Shown: positions 21,681-32,892 of the stretch, one piece after another | Layout of the letters: every line of letters begins with the position of its first letter | How positions within the stretch are numbered: the stretch's first letter is position 1 | NCBI GenBank assembly: GCA_963169105.1 | Contig: OY720639.1 | Coordinates: 83,868,593 to 83,932,592 of the forward strand | Origin: Ceriagrion tenellum | Taxonomy: Eukaryota; Arthropoda; Insecta; Odonata; Coenagrionidae | Direction of reading: 5' to 3' | DNA length: 64,000 nt | Translations under genes and position numbers: made by a program | The notes under the pieces: model-generated | The model's input: the letters and a program-made list of their open reading frames with translations, nothing else | Database searches by the model: none | What the model was told of the DNA's origin: nothing

Positions 21681-23400
21681 TTTCTTCATTCAGTACATTT
21701 AAAACACCTTCGCAAAGGAAGGTTTTTCACGATCTTGAAAGACTTGCTGCGGTGACAATTTTTTTTCTTTTAAATAATAGCTGGGATAATATAAAAACAA
21801 TATGCTGCTAAGTTTTTGACAAGATCTAGGTGTTTTAAATTCCACATTATCTAAGGTCTCTCTGGAATGCACAGACGTACCACTTCCTGCGTAAAAGGGC
21901 CGGTATTTTTCGTCGGAAAGTAGTTCGTAACAAAAGTAAGTGTTGCAGAAATATTTGATAAATAAAATTTCTTTCATAACTTATGACATGGAGTTATGAG
22001 TTCTATAAGTAGCCGAGATGGCGGATGCGCAATGAATCGCTTAGAGACTTAATAACTAGATAAAAAGATTTGTTTTGAGACAAATGACCAGTTTGTTTAC
22101 TCTGACTAATTAATATGTGCATTAGCAATTATTCATAGGCTAAACTTTCACAAACTTTATCCGGCGGTAGATGATTAGATCAAATATTCGAAGCTATTTA
22201 CTACTGGCAAATAAGATACGTAACTAGTAGATGCGTCTTTGCAACCTAAATATTTTTATGAAATCTATAACTTCATTGATCTCATAACTATTGATTCCAT
22301 AACTTAATGCTCTTGCAAACGGCAATAAGTTACATAAAAAAGTTTCTGCACCGTTACTATTTGGATAACTAATCCTTAAAGCTGTCAAAACGCTAAAATA
22401 AAATTCGATTATCGTCTCTAAAAGTGCTGGGTAAGTTACCCCACATAAATTTTCTTCAACAAAAAACTCCCCGAGCCGCAATTTTTTGAATTAGCGCTGA
22501 AGAATTTGCGTAATACATAAATCCACGCTTCAGACCGTTCGTGGGGGACCCATGCGATTGGGGATTGTCCGTTTCCTCGCCACGTTTTGGGCATATCCGA
22601 AAAAAAAAACATTCCACGGAGTATCCTGAATGATTAAACCCTGGCTGGCTGGTAAAAAAAATAGAGACGGGTCTCAGGGTTAGACGTAGACGAACACTAG
22701 GGTGTGGGAGTGGAGGGAGTCTGAGTAATTAAAGCATCCTTTGCTTGGTGCGCATTCAGGGATGCGATAAATAATTAACGGTGGGCAGATAATCTGGAGA
22801 AGGCTGGCACCCCAATTACGAATGCCGGGCATTGCTCAATTTAGCTAAAAGCCAATTATGGAGAGGAAGGAGGGAGGATTTGGGGGGTGCGAAATAACAG
22901 CAAAAGGATCGGAAAAGCCGGGCACTGTGCAGAAAAATGGAGGGAAGGCATACAGATATGATAAATGTTAAGATAGGGGTTAATTTTTCATGGGACTCCG
23001 CCAGAGTTAAAAAAAACCACGAAGGAAAAAAAATTAGGAACGGTAAGGGAAAAAAATACCGAAGGTTGGACTGTTAAATAAGGCATCAGCTGGCTGAAAA
23101 ATCGCCTGTACACCCAAGTAGAACTGGGAACCCAATATCCAGGATAAAAGCAAGCCGTGTCCCCTTTGACTTTTTCATGAGTGTTTTCCGAAAAACTGAC
23201 CTCGCGCCACAGCACGGGTCTACACTTCCGACACTGTAGCATTGGCGCAAATGAGACTGCGATGTGCAGAAGAAGCACACTGTATAAACATTTTAAGTTT
23301 TGAAAAGTTAATAAGTGCTACATAAAAAATCTCAACAGTTTCAGCCTTAAATTTGTAAAAATTTTCCATAACGCTCAGGAATCAACAAAACTTTAAGTTA
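21681..23400. other. Unassigned region
   Basis: No gene or recognisable repeat. Minus-strand open frames of 85-96 codons at 21699-21977, 22224-22481 and 22988-23278 lack domains. Confidence 0.4.
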
Positions 23401-23415
23401 TTTTAGAGTATTTAT

Positions 23416-23457
23416 TGTACGACCGGCTTCGTCGAATAGTCGACATCATCAGGTGCA
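23416..23457 (-). ncRNA. Hammerhead-like foldback motif (a)
   Basis: On the minus strand TGCAC is followed by the core CTGATGA plus T, a perfect stem II GTCGA-CTAT-TCGAC, GAAG, the self-complementary CCGG with T, then C and GTACA. TGCAC pairs with GTACA at four of five positions, closing stem I. This matches type I hammerhead order. Deviations are GAAG for GAAA and one extra base after the core. Upstream on the same strand is a G-rich tract. Confidence 0.55.
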
Positions 23458-23540
23458 TAAAATTCCTCTCCCTCCCCTCCATGACATTCCTTCTTCCCCT
23501 CAACCCTATCCGTTGAAAGTGGCAATGGCTAACATTTAAC

Positions 23541-23552
23541 CCCCCCCCCCCT
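23541..23552. repeat. Poly-C tract
   Basis: A run of about 12 C residues occurs in a pyrimidine-rich region (23465-23580). Confidence 0.85.
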
Positions 23553-24080
23553 TACTCATCCCTTTTCCCTCCCTTCTTTGGAATTCTGTCACAAATGAGC
23601 TAAAAAGCGCTTCTATCCTTAATTGTTACCCGGGGCACCGCAAGCTTTGGCGGCTCAATTGTTGATACTAACCTACGGTAGTTTGTAATCTGTGTACTGC
23701 ATGTTATCATGCTCGTCAACATACGCTTTTGTACGTCAACTTTGCGGTTTGGCCGTGCATTACCCTCCGACTACTTCCTGGTCACTGCCTAAGGGGCAGG
23801 GAAACCTGCGAGACTCTACCTTGAAATTAGATGAGTATATCAAGCATGGTGTGCAATTATCCTCGCCACACATCCTGTGGGTTGTTGCACGGTATTGCAT
23901 ACCTGTAAATGTACAGAAGGTTTGGTAAATGTATTTGTTGCATTTTTTCTGATTTGAACAACATTTTGTAGTAATATTTTTCAGAAAATATATATTTTGA
24001 TTGACTTGATGGGGACTAAGATAATCCGCATGGCGTTTCTCTTCACTTTCACCTACATCTACGATAAGTACTACCCTCAA
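23553..24080. other. Unassigned region
   Basis: Overlapping opposite-strand open frames (23692-23928, 23760-24080) show no domain. Confidence 0.35.
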
Positions 24081-24177
24081 ATATTTACCAACTCATTGAC
24101 CATAGCTTACCACTCTTTCAAACTCTGAGTGAACTTCCAACCTACCATTGCATTACACCCCACACATGTCTGGGAAT
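24081..24177 (+). repeat. 97-bp direct repeat, left copy
   Basis: ATATTTACCAACTCATT through TCTGGGAAT is repeated at 24943-25039 with only a few differences. The two copies bracket the LINE debris at 24201-24810. Confidence 0.9.
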
Positions 24178-24200
24178 GACGTAATGCCAATGGAGGAAGG

Positions 24201-24536
24201 TATGAATTAGAGCGCGTGCAAAGGAGATCCGCTAGGTTTGTTAAAGGCCGTTATGATAATTGTATACGTGTTACGAGTTTAATGGAAGAACTATGATGGG
24301 AATTACTATCAGAACGCAGGTTAAAATTTAGGTTAAACCTTTTAAGTAAATTCGAAACCGATTTTTTCACAGATGACGTTAGATATATATTGAGAACCCC
24401 TGCGTTTTATGCTAGGTTTGATCATATTAACAAGATTAGAGAGATAGATTGTCGCACCGATAGATTTAAAATGTCATTTTTCCGGCGTACTATAAGAGGG
24501 AACAATAGGCTGCGTAGCAAAGGGATAGGTAGGTGA
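24201..24536 (+). pseudogene. CR1/L2-like LINE RT C-terminus
   Basis: The frame from 24201 reads YELERVQRRSARFVKGRYDN, then VTSLMEEL, a stop (24294-24296), WELLSERRLKFRLNLL and, near the end, CRTDRFKMSFFRRTIR. The block ERVQRRSARFVKGRY..VTSLMEELGWE.L..RR is the standard C-terminal signature of CR1/L2-like retrotransposon proteins. Only one in-frame stop interrupts 112 codons (TGA where the family has Gly), so decay is mild. Upstream RT domains are missing. Confidence 0.85.
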
Positions 24537-24747
24537 AATATTGTTAGAGTAGTCTGTAGTGCATAATGCATGTAATAATAACCAATAATCCCTTTCTTAT
24601 TATGTAGATACTAACCATGTGACCCTATTATCTAGCATGCCTTCATTAAATATCCTAGTTGCATGCCAATAGTGCACGTTTGGTAATCTTCACCCCCTGC
24701 CACACACCCTCGTGGTGGCTCGCAGGGTAGTACGTAGATGTAGATGC
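24537..24747 (+). mobile_element. 3' UTR of the CR1-like LINE, family A
   Basis: The UTR ends CACCCTCGTGGTGGCTCGCA, then GGGTAGTACGTAGATGTAGATG. The same terminus occurs at 4690-4730 and 19200-19260, so the coding fragment directly upstream reveals which protein family those two UTR-only copies belong to. Confidence 0.8.
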
Positions 24748-24810
24748 ACCCTGCGAGCCTCCGCATGGGCGTGTAGCAGGGGGTGTTAGGACAAGCCGTG
24801 TAAAGGATAA
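24748..24810 (-). mobile_element. LINE 3' end, family B, tail to tail with the preceding element
   Basis: CACCCTGCGAGCCTCCGCAT, then GGGGGTGTTAGGACA, is the reverse complement of the 3' terminus found at 50375-50460. It abuts the tail of the plus-strand LINE with no spacer, so two related elements meet by their 3' ends. The body of this element is not recognisable beyond about 60 bases. Confidence 0.7.
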
Positions 24811-24942
24811 TATTTTGGGAGTTGAAATGGTTTCTCTCAGCTTTTATAACGAATATTTATGATATTTCATTTGAAACCAAGGATATTTTCCAGCACGTAA
24901 GGCGTCTGAATCCATTATCAAAAATCTTAGAGACAACATCAG

Positions 24943-25039
24943 ATATTTACCAACTCATTCACCACTGCTTACCACTCTTTCAAACTCTGAGTGAACTTCC
25001 AACCTACCATTGCATTACACCCCACACATGTCTGGGAAT
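24943..25039 (+). repeat. 97-bp direct repeat, right copy
   Basis: Partner of 24081-24177, 862 bases downstream. Confidence 0.9.
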
Positions 25040-25700
25040 AAGATGAGAAGTCTCCTTGCTGTATGGCTTAATGCCACTCCCACTCCTCCCCTCGTCCACT
25101 TCATTCACGCCTCAGCGCTGTTCTTGATTATTTCTCGACGGGAAGGGAGATTTGGCAGGGGAGACGAACGCGTGGGGAGGTAAGAGTATTTAAATTTTAA
25201 TGCCCGAAGATTGGTGGGGTGAGCAGAAAGCGAGGGATGAAGATTAAGGAGCTCAAGACGAAGAGTTGTGTACGCACGCATAGGAGGGAGACAATCTGAA
25301 TGATATCAGAGAGTAAAAACGGTAAGCGAAAGACAAACTCGACAACTGATAGAGAAAGAGACGTCACGGACAAAGTAGATCTAAATTTTAAATATTGTAG
25401 TTTTGATCACACCTGAGGGCACTATTTAACTCGTTTATTCGTAGATGTTCCAAATACTTTCACCTCACGTGCGCTGCATTAAAATGAAATATTTCCGCTC
25501 ATATACCAACGTATTTCCCTAAACATTCAGAATGAGCCACTATTATCAACCAACAAAATATATTATCTGGATTCCCTTGGTGATATTCTCACAAAATCTG
25601 AAAACCTTTGTCTAATTATTTAGATTTTTACAAATTAACATTTTTAAGAGCTTATTTTTATGATCACGATACAAAGCTGTGTAAACACTTACTCGAAGGG
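25040..25700. other. Unassigned region
   Basis: Nothing recognised. Confidence 0.35.
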
Positions 25701-26092
25701 TGTCATTCATTCAATGGTCGTTCAATTGTAAGATAGGTTGACTGCAGCCCTCCACCCTTCCCTATCTAATGCTAGTTCCCATACCTCCTGGTATCTCTTC
25801 CTATGTACTTCTCTCTTTCTTTGGTCCATGAACTCATTCCTGGGTCTTCATCTGGGGACTTTTCCCTCTATTTTTCCTCAATTATGTTCTTCACAAACCC
25901 ACTATGTCTCAGGGTGTGTCCAATCCATCCGGTTCTTGAATTCTGTATGGTGTTCCATATGGTCTTTTCCACTTCTACTCTTCTGTACACTTCATCATTT
26001 CTTATTTTGTCCGTACATTTATCTTTAGTATCCCCCTCCAGTGCCAAATTTCGAAGGCTATCTATTCGTTTGAAATATTCTACCTATAAAAT
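25701..26092 (-). mobile_element. RTE-like LINE, 3' end fragment (copy 3, reverse)
   Basis: On the minus strand the frame gives EYFKRIDSLRNLALEGD, DKIRNDEVYRRVEVEKTIW, TGWIGHTLRHSGFVKNIIE and, after a frameshift, YQEVWELALDREGWRAAVN. It is the longest preserved stretch of this RTE family in the window (about 115 residues). Its tail has ATGA-type repeats (25705-25717). At the truncated 5' side it abuts an unrelated RT fragment, also on the minus strand. Confidence 0.88.
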
Positions 26093-26109
26093 CTAGCTAT
26101 ATGTAAATT

Positions 26110-26470
26110 ATAGGACTCAGGGTACAGTTCCTCACACTGGTGGGAGAAAAAGCATGGGGAAACTGAGAAAAAGTGGAAAGCCCTACATACCATTCTATCC
26201 TAATGCCCATATCCATTCTATCCTAATGAAATCGAAGGCCTTTTATAGGTCTAGGGCAAGGATTGCCAAGGTCTTCTCCCTCCATTTGGGGAGTGGGCTC
26301 AAAGTAATATCTCTTAAGACCATTAGAGCGTCTTTTGTCCCTTTTCCCTTTTCCCCCGCGTGCTGGCATTCACTCATTATTGAGCTTGTCAGGATTTCGA
26401 GTCTACTTTTTAATATATGGGCCACTACCTTATAATCAGTACTTAAAAGTGATATTGGTCTAAAATTCTA
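26110..26470 (-). pseudogene. L1/Tx1-like reverse transcriptase fragment
   Basis: On the minus strand the sequence encodes NFRPISLLSTDYKVVAHILK (from 26467 down), then MSECQHAGEKGKGTKDALMV and ILALDL-stop-KAFD. NFRPISLL and the LALDLxKAFD block (RT motif A, first catalytic Asp) are diagnostic for L1/Tx1-type RT. A stop replaces the residue between L and K, at about 26242. The frame breaks down after IEWIWALG. It covers the fingers to motif A only, with no YADD, and is a dead fragment. Confidence 0.85.
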
Positions 26471-26514
26471 CATATTCTAATCTAATTCTAATTCTAAAGT
26501 CTAATTCCTACATA

Positions 26515-26900
26515 GGGAGGAATGAACATCAGTATAAGGTGGAATGACTGACGCAAAGCTCCAGTGCAAAAACTTTTCATTCCTCAACAGGACTCTTGTG
26601 GAATGGAACAGTCTTCCTGCAGAGCTGTTTGAGCTCTTTCCTAGCGACGTAAAATAAATTTCTTTGGGTAAAGGTTCCGTAAGTTTATTTTGGATTAATC
26701 GACTTGTGTCATAATAATTATTTTCTAATGATTTCTATAATTTTGTTTTGCTGGTAAGTGATGATAAAAATCGTCTGCTAGTATTATTTTGTTGTTACCA
26801 CCTAGTAAATGGCGAACTTGTAGCACTCTTGGTTAATATGATTAGTAGTAATCCTTTATAATACGAACAACCTCATCAGTCGGTCACCTCATTGAATGAC
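26515..26900 (+). pseudogene. CR1-like LINE C-terminal end and 3' UTR
   Basis: A 40-codon frame (26538-26657) reads GGMTDAKLQCKNFSFLNRTL, then VEWNSLPAELFELFPSDVK and a stop. The WNSLPAE block preceded by FxNRT is the usual C-terminus of CR1/Jockey-like RT proteins. The AT-rich region after the stop is probably its UTR. No upstream RT domain is present. Confidence 0.8.
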
Positions 26901-27485
26901 TACTACCGGGAATGATCAAATTAATCTCCTTGAGGAACCTCATTGGAGCATTACAGGTTAGGTACTCACATGGACTCATCTGACCAAGGTAATAAATTTG
27001 ACCTCAATCATCGCCTAACATGAATCTTCGGACGCAAGATCAAGGCTGAGACAACAGTTTCCGACGCCCCTTTCATACTTAATTATTTTCTGGGAAATAG
27101 GCACAAGAGAAAAGATATGAGACGCCCCTCATAGAAAACCGTGGGGTGAGTTAGCATTAAATGTTTTAACGGTGAAGGAGGGAAACCAGAATTATGTGGC
27201 GCAGAAGTTTAGAAACCATAACTATAAGAGACCACGGGCAGTTAAGGTAATTTATGCCTTTGACTCTTTGAGTTGTGCCTTTTTTTCGTTTTCCCTGACC
27301 TCTTTGAGTGAGTTTTTTTAATGAAATTACTTCCGATAACAATTTTATTACCTTGAACTCAAGTATGTTTTTAAACAATCAATGATAACAAGACGACCAT
27401 ACATTACACAAGCATAACAAAATAAATACAACATATTTACTGAGTAAGATGCTAAATATTGAGCTATGAGAACATAAATATTAAC
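26901..27485. other. Unassigned region
   Basis: Nothing recognised. Confidence 0.35.
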
Positions 27486-27782
27486 GTAACTTAAATAAAA
27501 CTTTGTATACTCCACTATAGGTTTAATAACACGACCCGGGTTTCGACACTTCGTGTCAACTTCAGGTGCAAATACGACATCTGTCACTCTATACATACAG
27601 GTTCGTGGTAGGGGAGGGGAAGGAATCTGGGAGAGGAGGGGTGAGGGGGTGTGGGAGGCGGGCGTGGGGGGGGGGAATGCTTGGAGATAAGGGGGGAGGG
27701 AAGGGAGGATGACACGAAGTGTCGAAACCCGGGTCGTGTTATCAAACCTATAGTGGAGTATACAAAGTTTTATTTAAGTTAC
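27486..27782. mobile_element. Foldback repeat pair with hammerhead-like motif (b)
   Basis: Arms 27486-27557 and 27711-27782 are near-perfect reverse complements (72 bases). On the minus strand of the left arm, GCAC precedes CTGAAGTT, then stem II GACAC-GAA-GTGTC, GAAA, the palindrome CCCGGG with T, C and GTGT. GCAC pairs with GTGT, closing stem I. The right arm starts inside stem II and lacks the core. The spacer 27600-27710 is strongly G-rich. Penelope-like element debris is the best explanation. Confidence 0.65.
27529..27569 (-). ncRNA. Hammerhead-like motif (b), left arm
   Basis: It folds into three stems: stem I GCAC/GTGT, perfect 5-bp stem II with GAA loop, and a 3-bp stem III from ACCCGGGT. 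The core is CTGAAGTT rather than the active CTGANGA, so catalysis is unlikely in this copy. Confidence 0.5.
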
Positions 27783-28193
27783 GATGAATTACTTCCACAA
27801 AGTCAAGCCTGGAACCATTTCCTATGTAAAAATATTAACTTTAAACAGGACTAAAACCATCTTTGAATGCAATAACTTCCGCCAATGGAACCAACAACAT
27901 GTGATATGCACGTACTCAAGGCTAAACTCTGTTAGTAGAATAATGGAATAGGTGGTAGGACTCTTCAGATACACTTTATAGTGATTATTGGGCTCACCAG
28001 CCGCCAAGAGAGATGGAATAACATATTACAATGCATCGCAATGGGAGGCGTGAACGTACGCCTTTACTGCTCCAGTGCAAATTTGAAAGACGTACAAGGA
28101 CGATCATACTCTGGATGGCCAGGAAGCACGAGGACGTAAATGAACGTTCGTACTGCTTAAAAGGTTAGTGATACCAGGTTAGTCATAAATGGA
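27783..28193. other. Unassigned region
   Basis: Nothing recognised. Confidence 0.35.
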
Positions 28194-28329
28194 AAAACAC
28201 CTGGTTACGATTCCACAATTTATTTGAAGCAACACGACCTAGGTTTCAGTACATCATGCCATCATCAGGATATGCTGAAACCAAGGTTGTGTTGCTTCAA
28301 ATGAGTGAAAGCATAACCAGGTGTTTTTT
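28194..28329. mobile_element. Foldback repeat pair with hammerhead-like motif (c)
   Basis: The arms, about 28194-28249 and 28275-28329, are inverted copies (AAACACCTGGTTACGATTCC against AGCATAACCAGGTGTTT, and TTTGAAGCAACACGACC against GGTTGTGTTGCTTCAAA). The minus strand at 28230-28275 has the exact core CTGATGA, a decayed stem II, GAAA and the palindrome ACCTAGGT followed by C. The 25-base spacer makes it a compact hairpin. Confidence 0.7.
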
Positions 28330-31062
28330 TCATTCATGATGGAGTTCCACTGAGTAACACCAGGGACAGTGTCTTATATACGAGGTTAGGTTGGGCAGAG
28401 AAAGGTTATCACGGATGGAGGGAAGGTAGATAAACATACTGTAAACATTCAGGACTGATGTAAACGAAAGGCCCTAATGGGTACACTAGTTTTGGTTAAA
28501 CGCCCAACCCGGTACGTGGAGCACTACTCTTGAGACTGTCTGTATATAGCATCCATGCAAGTATCGGGAATCCGCTGATCAGTTCCAATGGGTTGAATCA
28601 AACCCCGGCCCACGGGAAGTCAAGTACGCCAAGTCATACCCCCGGGTGAGACAAATGAGGACAAAGTATTAATCCAATCCTATTTCGCAATTTTAATCCG
28701 GATATTTGTTTTTGTTATAAAAATATACAAATAAATGGCTGAGTTTACAATTGGGAAGTGAAAATGGAGAGGAGAAACATTGAAACACTAAAATATCGAC
28801 GTTTCTGAGCCAACGACCGCCGCTGCTCATCTCAATTTGCGAGAGTTTCTGGAAGCGACGGAGGTCGGCGCGACTGAACGTGAACGAGATATGAGTTGTT
28901 TTCAGGGACCTTCGGGCACGATGATGAGAACTGGGCAAGTAAAGGGGAAGCTTGGGGCGCGAAGGGTAGTTTCACTTCCACAAGGAGGGGAAGGAAAGAG
29001 AGGGTTGGTCGTTGTAGGGGTTTGAGGAGTGACACGCGAGTGAGGGAGAGGCAAGGGAATTGAAGGGGAGGGTCCGCCTGGGCGCAGAGCAGCACCCTGG
29101 CGAGCCGGCGGCTTTGGCATGGGAGTTGCTAAATACGCCGCTTGGAGTCGGTAGTGGATGACGAGACGTCCTCATGTGGCCATCATTTGAACTACGTCGT
29201 GCGAGCGGGAGATATATTACGCGCCATATTTCAAATGGACTCCATCGTCGTCAAACCTTGCATCTGTTCTCCCGGAAGCTTTCCGCAATAATTATAGCTC
29301 AAAATATCTCAACGCAAAGGATTTGGTTTTCTTAATAGTGCGAAATCTTTTCTATCCAGTTGAAGTTTCATTCATTGAATTTTTTATCGGCCTCTTTCCA
29401 ACAATACCAACAAATATCATTGCTTTTATTCTCCTCACTCTTTCCCCGATACCGTTCCAAACAAAGCTACTCCAATATCAACTCACCCCTAATAAAATGT
29501 CAAATTTTTTTTCTACCCACTAAATAGTCTCCTTTTACAATATCATCCATTCATGGACTAATTTTAGAGTGACAATAGAGTTATATCAACAAATACATCA
29601 GGATGTTTCTAAGGACAGAGAAAAACCGAATCTAGAAGGATACTATCCAGCTGATTCCTCATACGAGTGGTAAAAGCCAATAATAGATTGCGCTTTATAA
29701 GAATATTTATTACCACAAAAACCTCCATAGTTGTGAGGGTTAAAAATAGTAGTTACCAAATATTATCATAAAAATTCCTCTTCCTCTTTAGAGGTAAAGT
29801 CTTTGCTTACTATATTTCGATTACTTGTATGGAATTGAAATGTATATTTTATATGAAGAAAGGAATAGTATTGAAAATGGAATAGGAATCAAACAAAAAT
29901 GATTTAAAAAAAATAGAAATTTTAATTATTAATTCTCTAAATGATTCTATAGGACATCAGGGTATTGTAAGAAAATTTATTATGTCTCTCAAATAAAACT
30001 AATAATGCAAGGTGTCAGATACAGAAACAATAAAACCGTAAGTATAATTGGTATATCACTATGCCAGTTTGAAGTGCGGAGAATAAATTGGGTGATATTT
30101 AAAGCAGGCAAGCAAATACATTTAAATTACAATTTACAATTCTTCAAACAAAGTCCGAACGTGTTCTATTCTCATTCCGAGGGTCGCAAGCTCGAGAACA
30201 AGTGACGGAAAAAGTTACCCCTGCTAGCCAACTAACTTTGGCGCGCTACCTGAGCTGACATCACTACTCTCAGCAGAAAGCATTGGTGGCGCATATCAAG
30301 ATCGGACCTGTGTCAACCACAACAACAGCTTCGGACAAAAGTGAAGTTCGCGGAATCGGCTAAGGTACTGCGATGTGGAAGACAGCAGGGAAACCACCAC
30401 ATTAAGTCTCCCTACAAGATGCAGCCCTGCATTCTAACTTTATATGACATGATGGCATTCCTCCCAGTAAAATATTCCGAAAGAAAATCAGTCCTCTAAT
30501 CAGATCTCTGCGCGGGGGATACTAGGGGGGGGTACATCAGTCAGGAAGGACAGTTCATCAAGCACCTATATCTCATGGGAAAAATAAATTAAGATGAAGG
30601 TAAAAGTAATCAATAAATTTATAGAAGGATGAAATAGCAAACAAATCTATCGGACATAGGTCAACTGACTGCAGAATAGCGCAAAGGAAAATTAGTACTA
30701 ATACTAATGAGTTTTCAAACACCTGTGACGGTTCAAAGCAATCAATTTTATATTCAATAACTCTTTAAATTTTAATTACGTTCTCCACAGAATGCACGCC
30801 TAGTGGCCTAATGATTTTAAGTAAAAAAAAGTTTAATCTAAAAGAAAAATTGCTCAGAAGACCGACCACGGAGTTTATTTCATCAATTTCCTTCAAGTTC
30901 AAAAATAATTGAGAGTTAAGAGTTTTTTGGAATTGGAATTTTACTGTATATCTGCAATAAAAAAATTTAACATTTCCAGTGGCAAAGGGAGTCGATCAAG
31001 GTACATAATAATCAACAAACAAAAAGAAAAATAAATCACGTAATCAGTAATTGAAATAAATG
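28330..31062. other. Unassigned region
   Basis: GC-richer DNA at 28800-29170 carries overlapping open frames on both strands (up to 87 codons) without domains. The rest is AT-rich with no recognised repeat. Confidence 0.4.
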
Positions 31063-31240
31063 TTTACATATCACTAGTTTTATGTCTTAATATGTCGCAA
31101 ATCCTCTCTTGGAACACATTAAGATTCACATGAAATTCATTGAATACTTCACAAGGCAAAGAGTTACGAATTAATATATTCTGAAAAACGCTTGAGGCCC
31201 AAATATCATATCTTAAATCTTCATGTCAATGGATCCATGA
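31063..31240 (-). pseudogene. LINE C-terminal remnant (CR1/Jockey-like)
   Basis: On the minus strand the frame ends IRNSLPCEVFNEFHVNLNVF, then QERICDILRHKTSDM and a stop at 31063-31065. RNSLPCEVFN corresponds to the WNSLPxEV block of CR1/Jockey-like proteins with W changed to R. Upstream codons (FKI..GLKRFSEYINS) are frameshifted. The AT-rich sequence to the left is probably the UTR. Confidence 0.65.
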
Positions 31241-32043
31241 TAACAAACTTATTCTATCTGGCAGTTCATCTCCAAAATATCCCAGTGGGGTGACATTGTC
31301 TCATGGGAGTGCTTTGAAGAGTGAGGGTACTTTTCGGGATTTTTTTCCCAATGATAAGTAATGTCTAACATCATCCCTAAGGGACAGATGCGATGCGATA
31401 AGAGAAAAATCAGATGTGGTTTACAACTCCCTTGTCCGGTTGAATGCTTTTCTAATGTCAGATGGAAATTCGAGAGAACTAGAGGATGTGGTGAGGCTGA
31501 TATAAACAATTACGCACCGAGCCAACTTATTACTCTTATTCTAATCTTGGTTACCGGGCAACCTTTTTGTTTACTTCTTGCACAACACTTAGCAGACTGT
31601 AAGACTTTAATTCGCGCACGTTTTTGCCAAATATTAGCACTAGCGAGAGGAGAAATTTGAAAGCATTCTCTAATGCTGGCATGCGATAGCCAAATATTGT
31701 TATTTCAGAAGGAATTTTTAAATGGAGTAAACGCCAATGTATCCTCCCGATGTCAACGACTTTATGCATTTAAGATGTATTTAAACGATGTATCGATTAT
31801 TTTGTACCTATATATCACATTATCGCATAGTAAAACTTTATATCACACACTCGAGGTCCATGGATAATTTTGCTCTACCTACCAATGCATAATCATAAGT
31901 TAACACTTATAATTCCAGGCTGTAAGAAACACATGCTAAACTAACATTCAAGTCAATATTATATTTTTACCATTCGATAATCACAATCATTTCTTCGTGA
32001 GTAGCAAAGTGAATTTTCAAAGAACACTGAGTTTGTTCCTACA
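31241..32043. other. Unassigned region containing an X-box-like site
   Basis: Apart from the RFX-type site at 31550-31562, nothing was recognised. Open frames (31361-31660 and others) lack domains. Confidence 0.35.
31550..31562 (+). promoter_or_regulatory. Perfect match to the RFX X-box consensus
   Basis: GTTACCGGGCAAC fits GTNRCC-N-RGYAAC exactly. In animals RFX factors bind such sites near ciliary genes. No gene start is visible nearby, so it may be a chance match. Confidence 0.3.
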
Positions 32044-32049
32044 TTGATA

Positions 32050-32408
32050 CTAGGGATGCCACATCGACATCGAGGTATCGGACTACTCGATGTTTTTTGG
32101 CCGAGACATCGAAAACATCGAGTAGTAAAATAATCCGATGAAAATTGAGTGAGTGGTGAGTACTTTTAAAAACATCGAAAAATCGACAATTCGATATTTT
32201 TTGTCGATGAGGCATCCCTACACCGAACATTGTCCGGTTTAGGGATGCCAATCGACATCGATGTATCGGACTACTCGATTTTTTGGCCGAGCTATCGAAA
32301 ACATCGAGTAGTGAAATAATCCGATGAAAAATGAGTGAGTGGTGAGTACCTTTAAAAACATCGAAAAATCGACTACTCGATGTTTTTTAGTCGATGTGGC
32401 ATCCCTAG
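32050..32408. mobile_element. Tandem pair of short MITEs with shared target duplication
   Basis: Two units (32051-32220 and 32241-32408), each about 168 bases, begin TAGGGATGCC and end GGCATCCCTA, and are full of ATCGA palindromes. They are joined by a 20-base spacer. The composite as a whole is flanked by TTGATA on both sides (32044-32049 and 32409-32414). This suggests that the pair moved as one unit or that a tandem copy arose after insertion. Superfamily is unclear; hAT-type is possible if the duplication is a decayed 8-mer. Confidence 0.85.
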
Positions 32409-32414
32409 TTGATA

Positions 32415-32892
32415 GTCAAAAGTATGCGGTTGTCAAATGATTTCATGTTAAATTACTCTTAAGACAACTGGCAGCAATTCAAAATTTTTTAATGGAAATA
32501 GAAACAATGTACGCTGATTGAGCGTTCACTTATTACTCACTTAAGGCCGACGTGACGGTTTAGAATTTTCAACCTCTTCATTTCCATGAATTTAAAACGG
32601 ATGCTTTTCTTTCGTGGTTGATAAACATCGCATTGCTTTTTAATTCGTAAAAAGATAATATCTAACATCTTCCCTGGAAAATTATTTATTTAATCAGAGA
32701 GTAGATTACCCATCATAAAATGGTTAGTGCCATCTGTCGGATCGAAACGAATAACTTGTTATCTTTTAATTAAGTGACAACATTTTGACCAAATTTAATT
32801 TCCGGCCACTCAACACGCAGTTCCCTAACGTGGTAGGCAGAAACCAAATGATGTTCAGGAATAAATGAAAACTGAAAGTTTTACGTAGAATA
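32415..32892. other. Unassigned region
   Basis: Nothing recognised. Confidence 0.35.
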
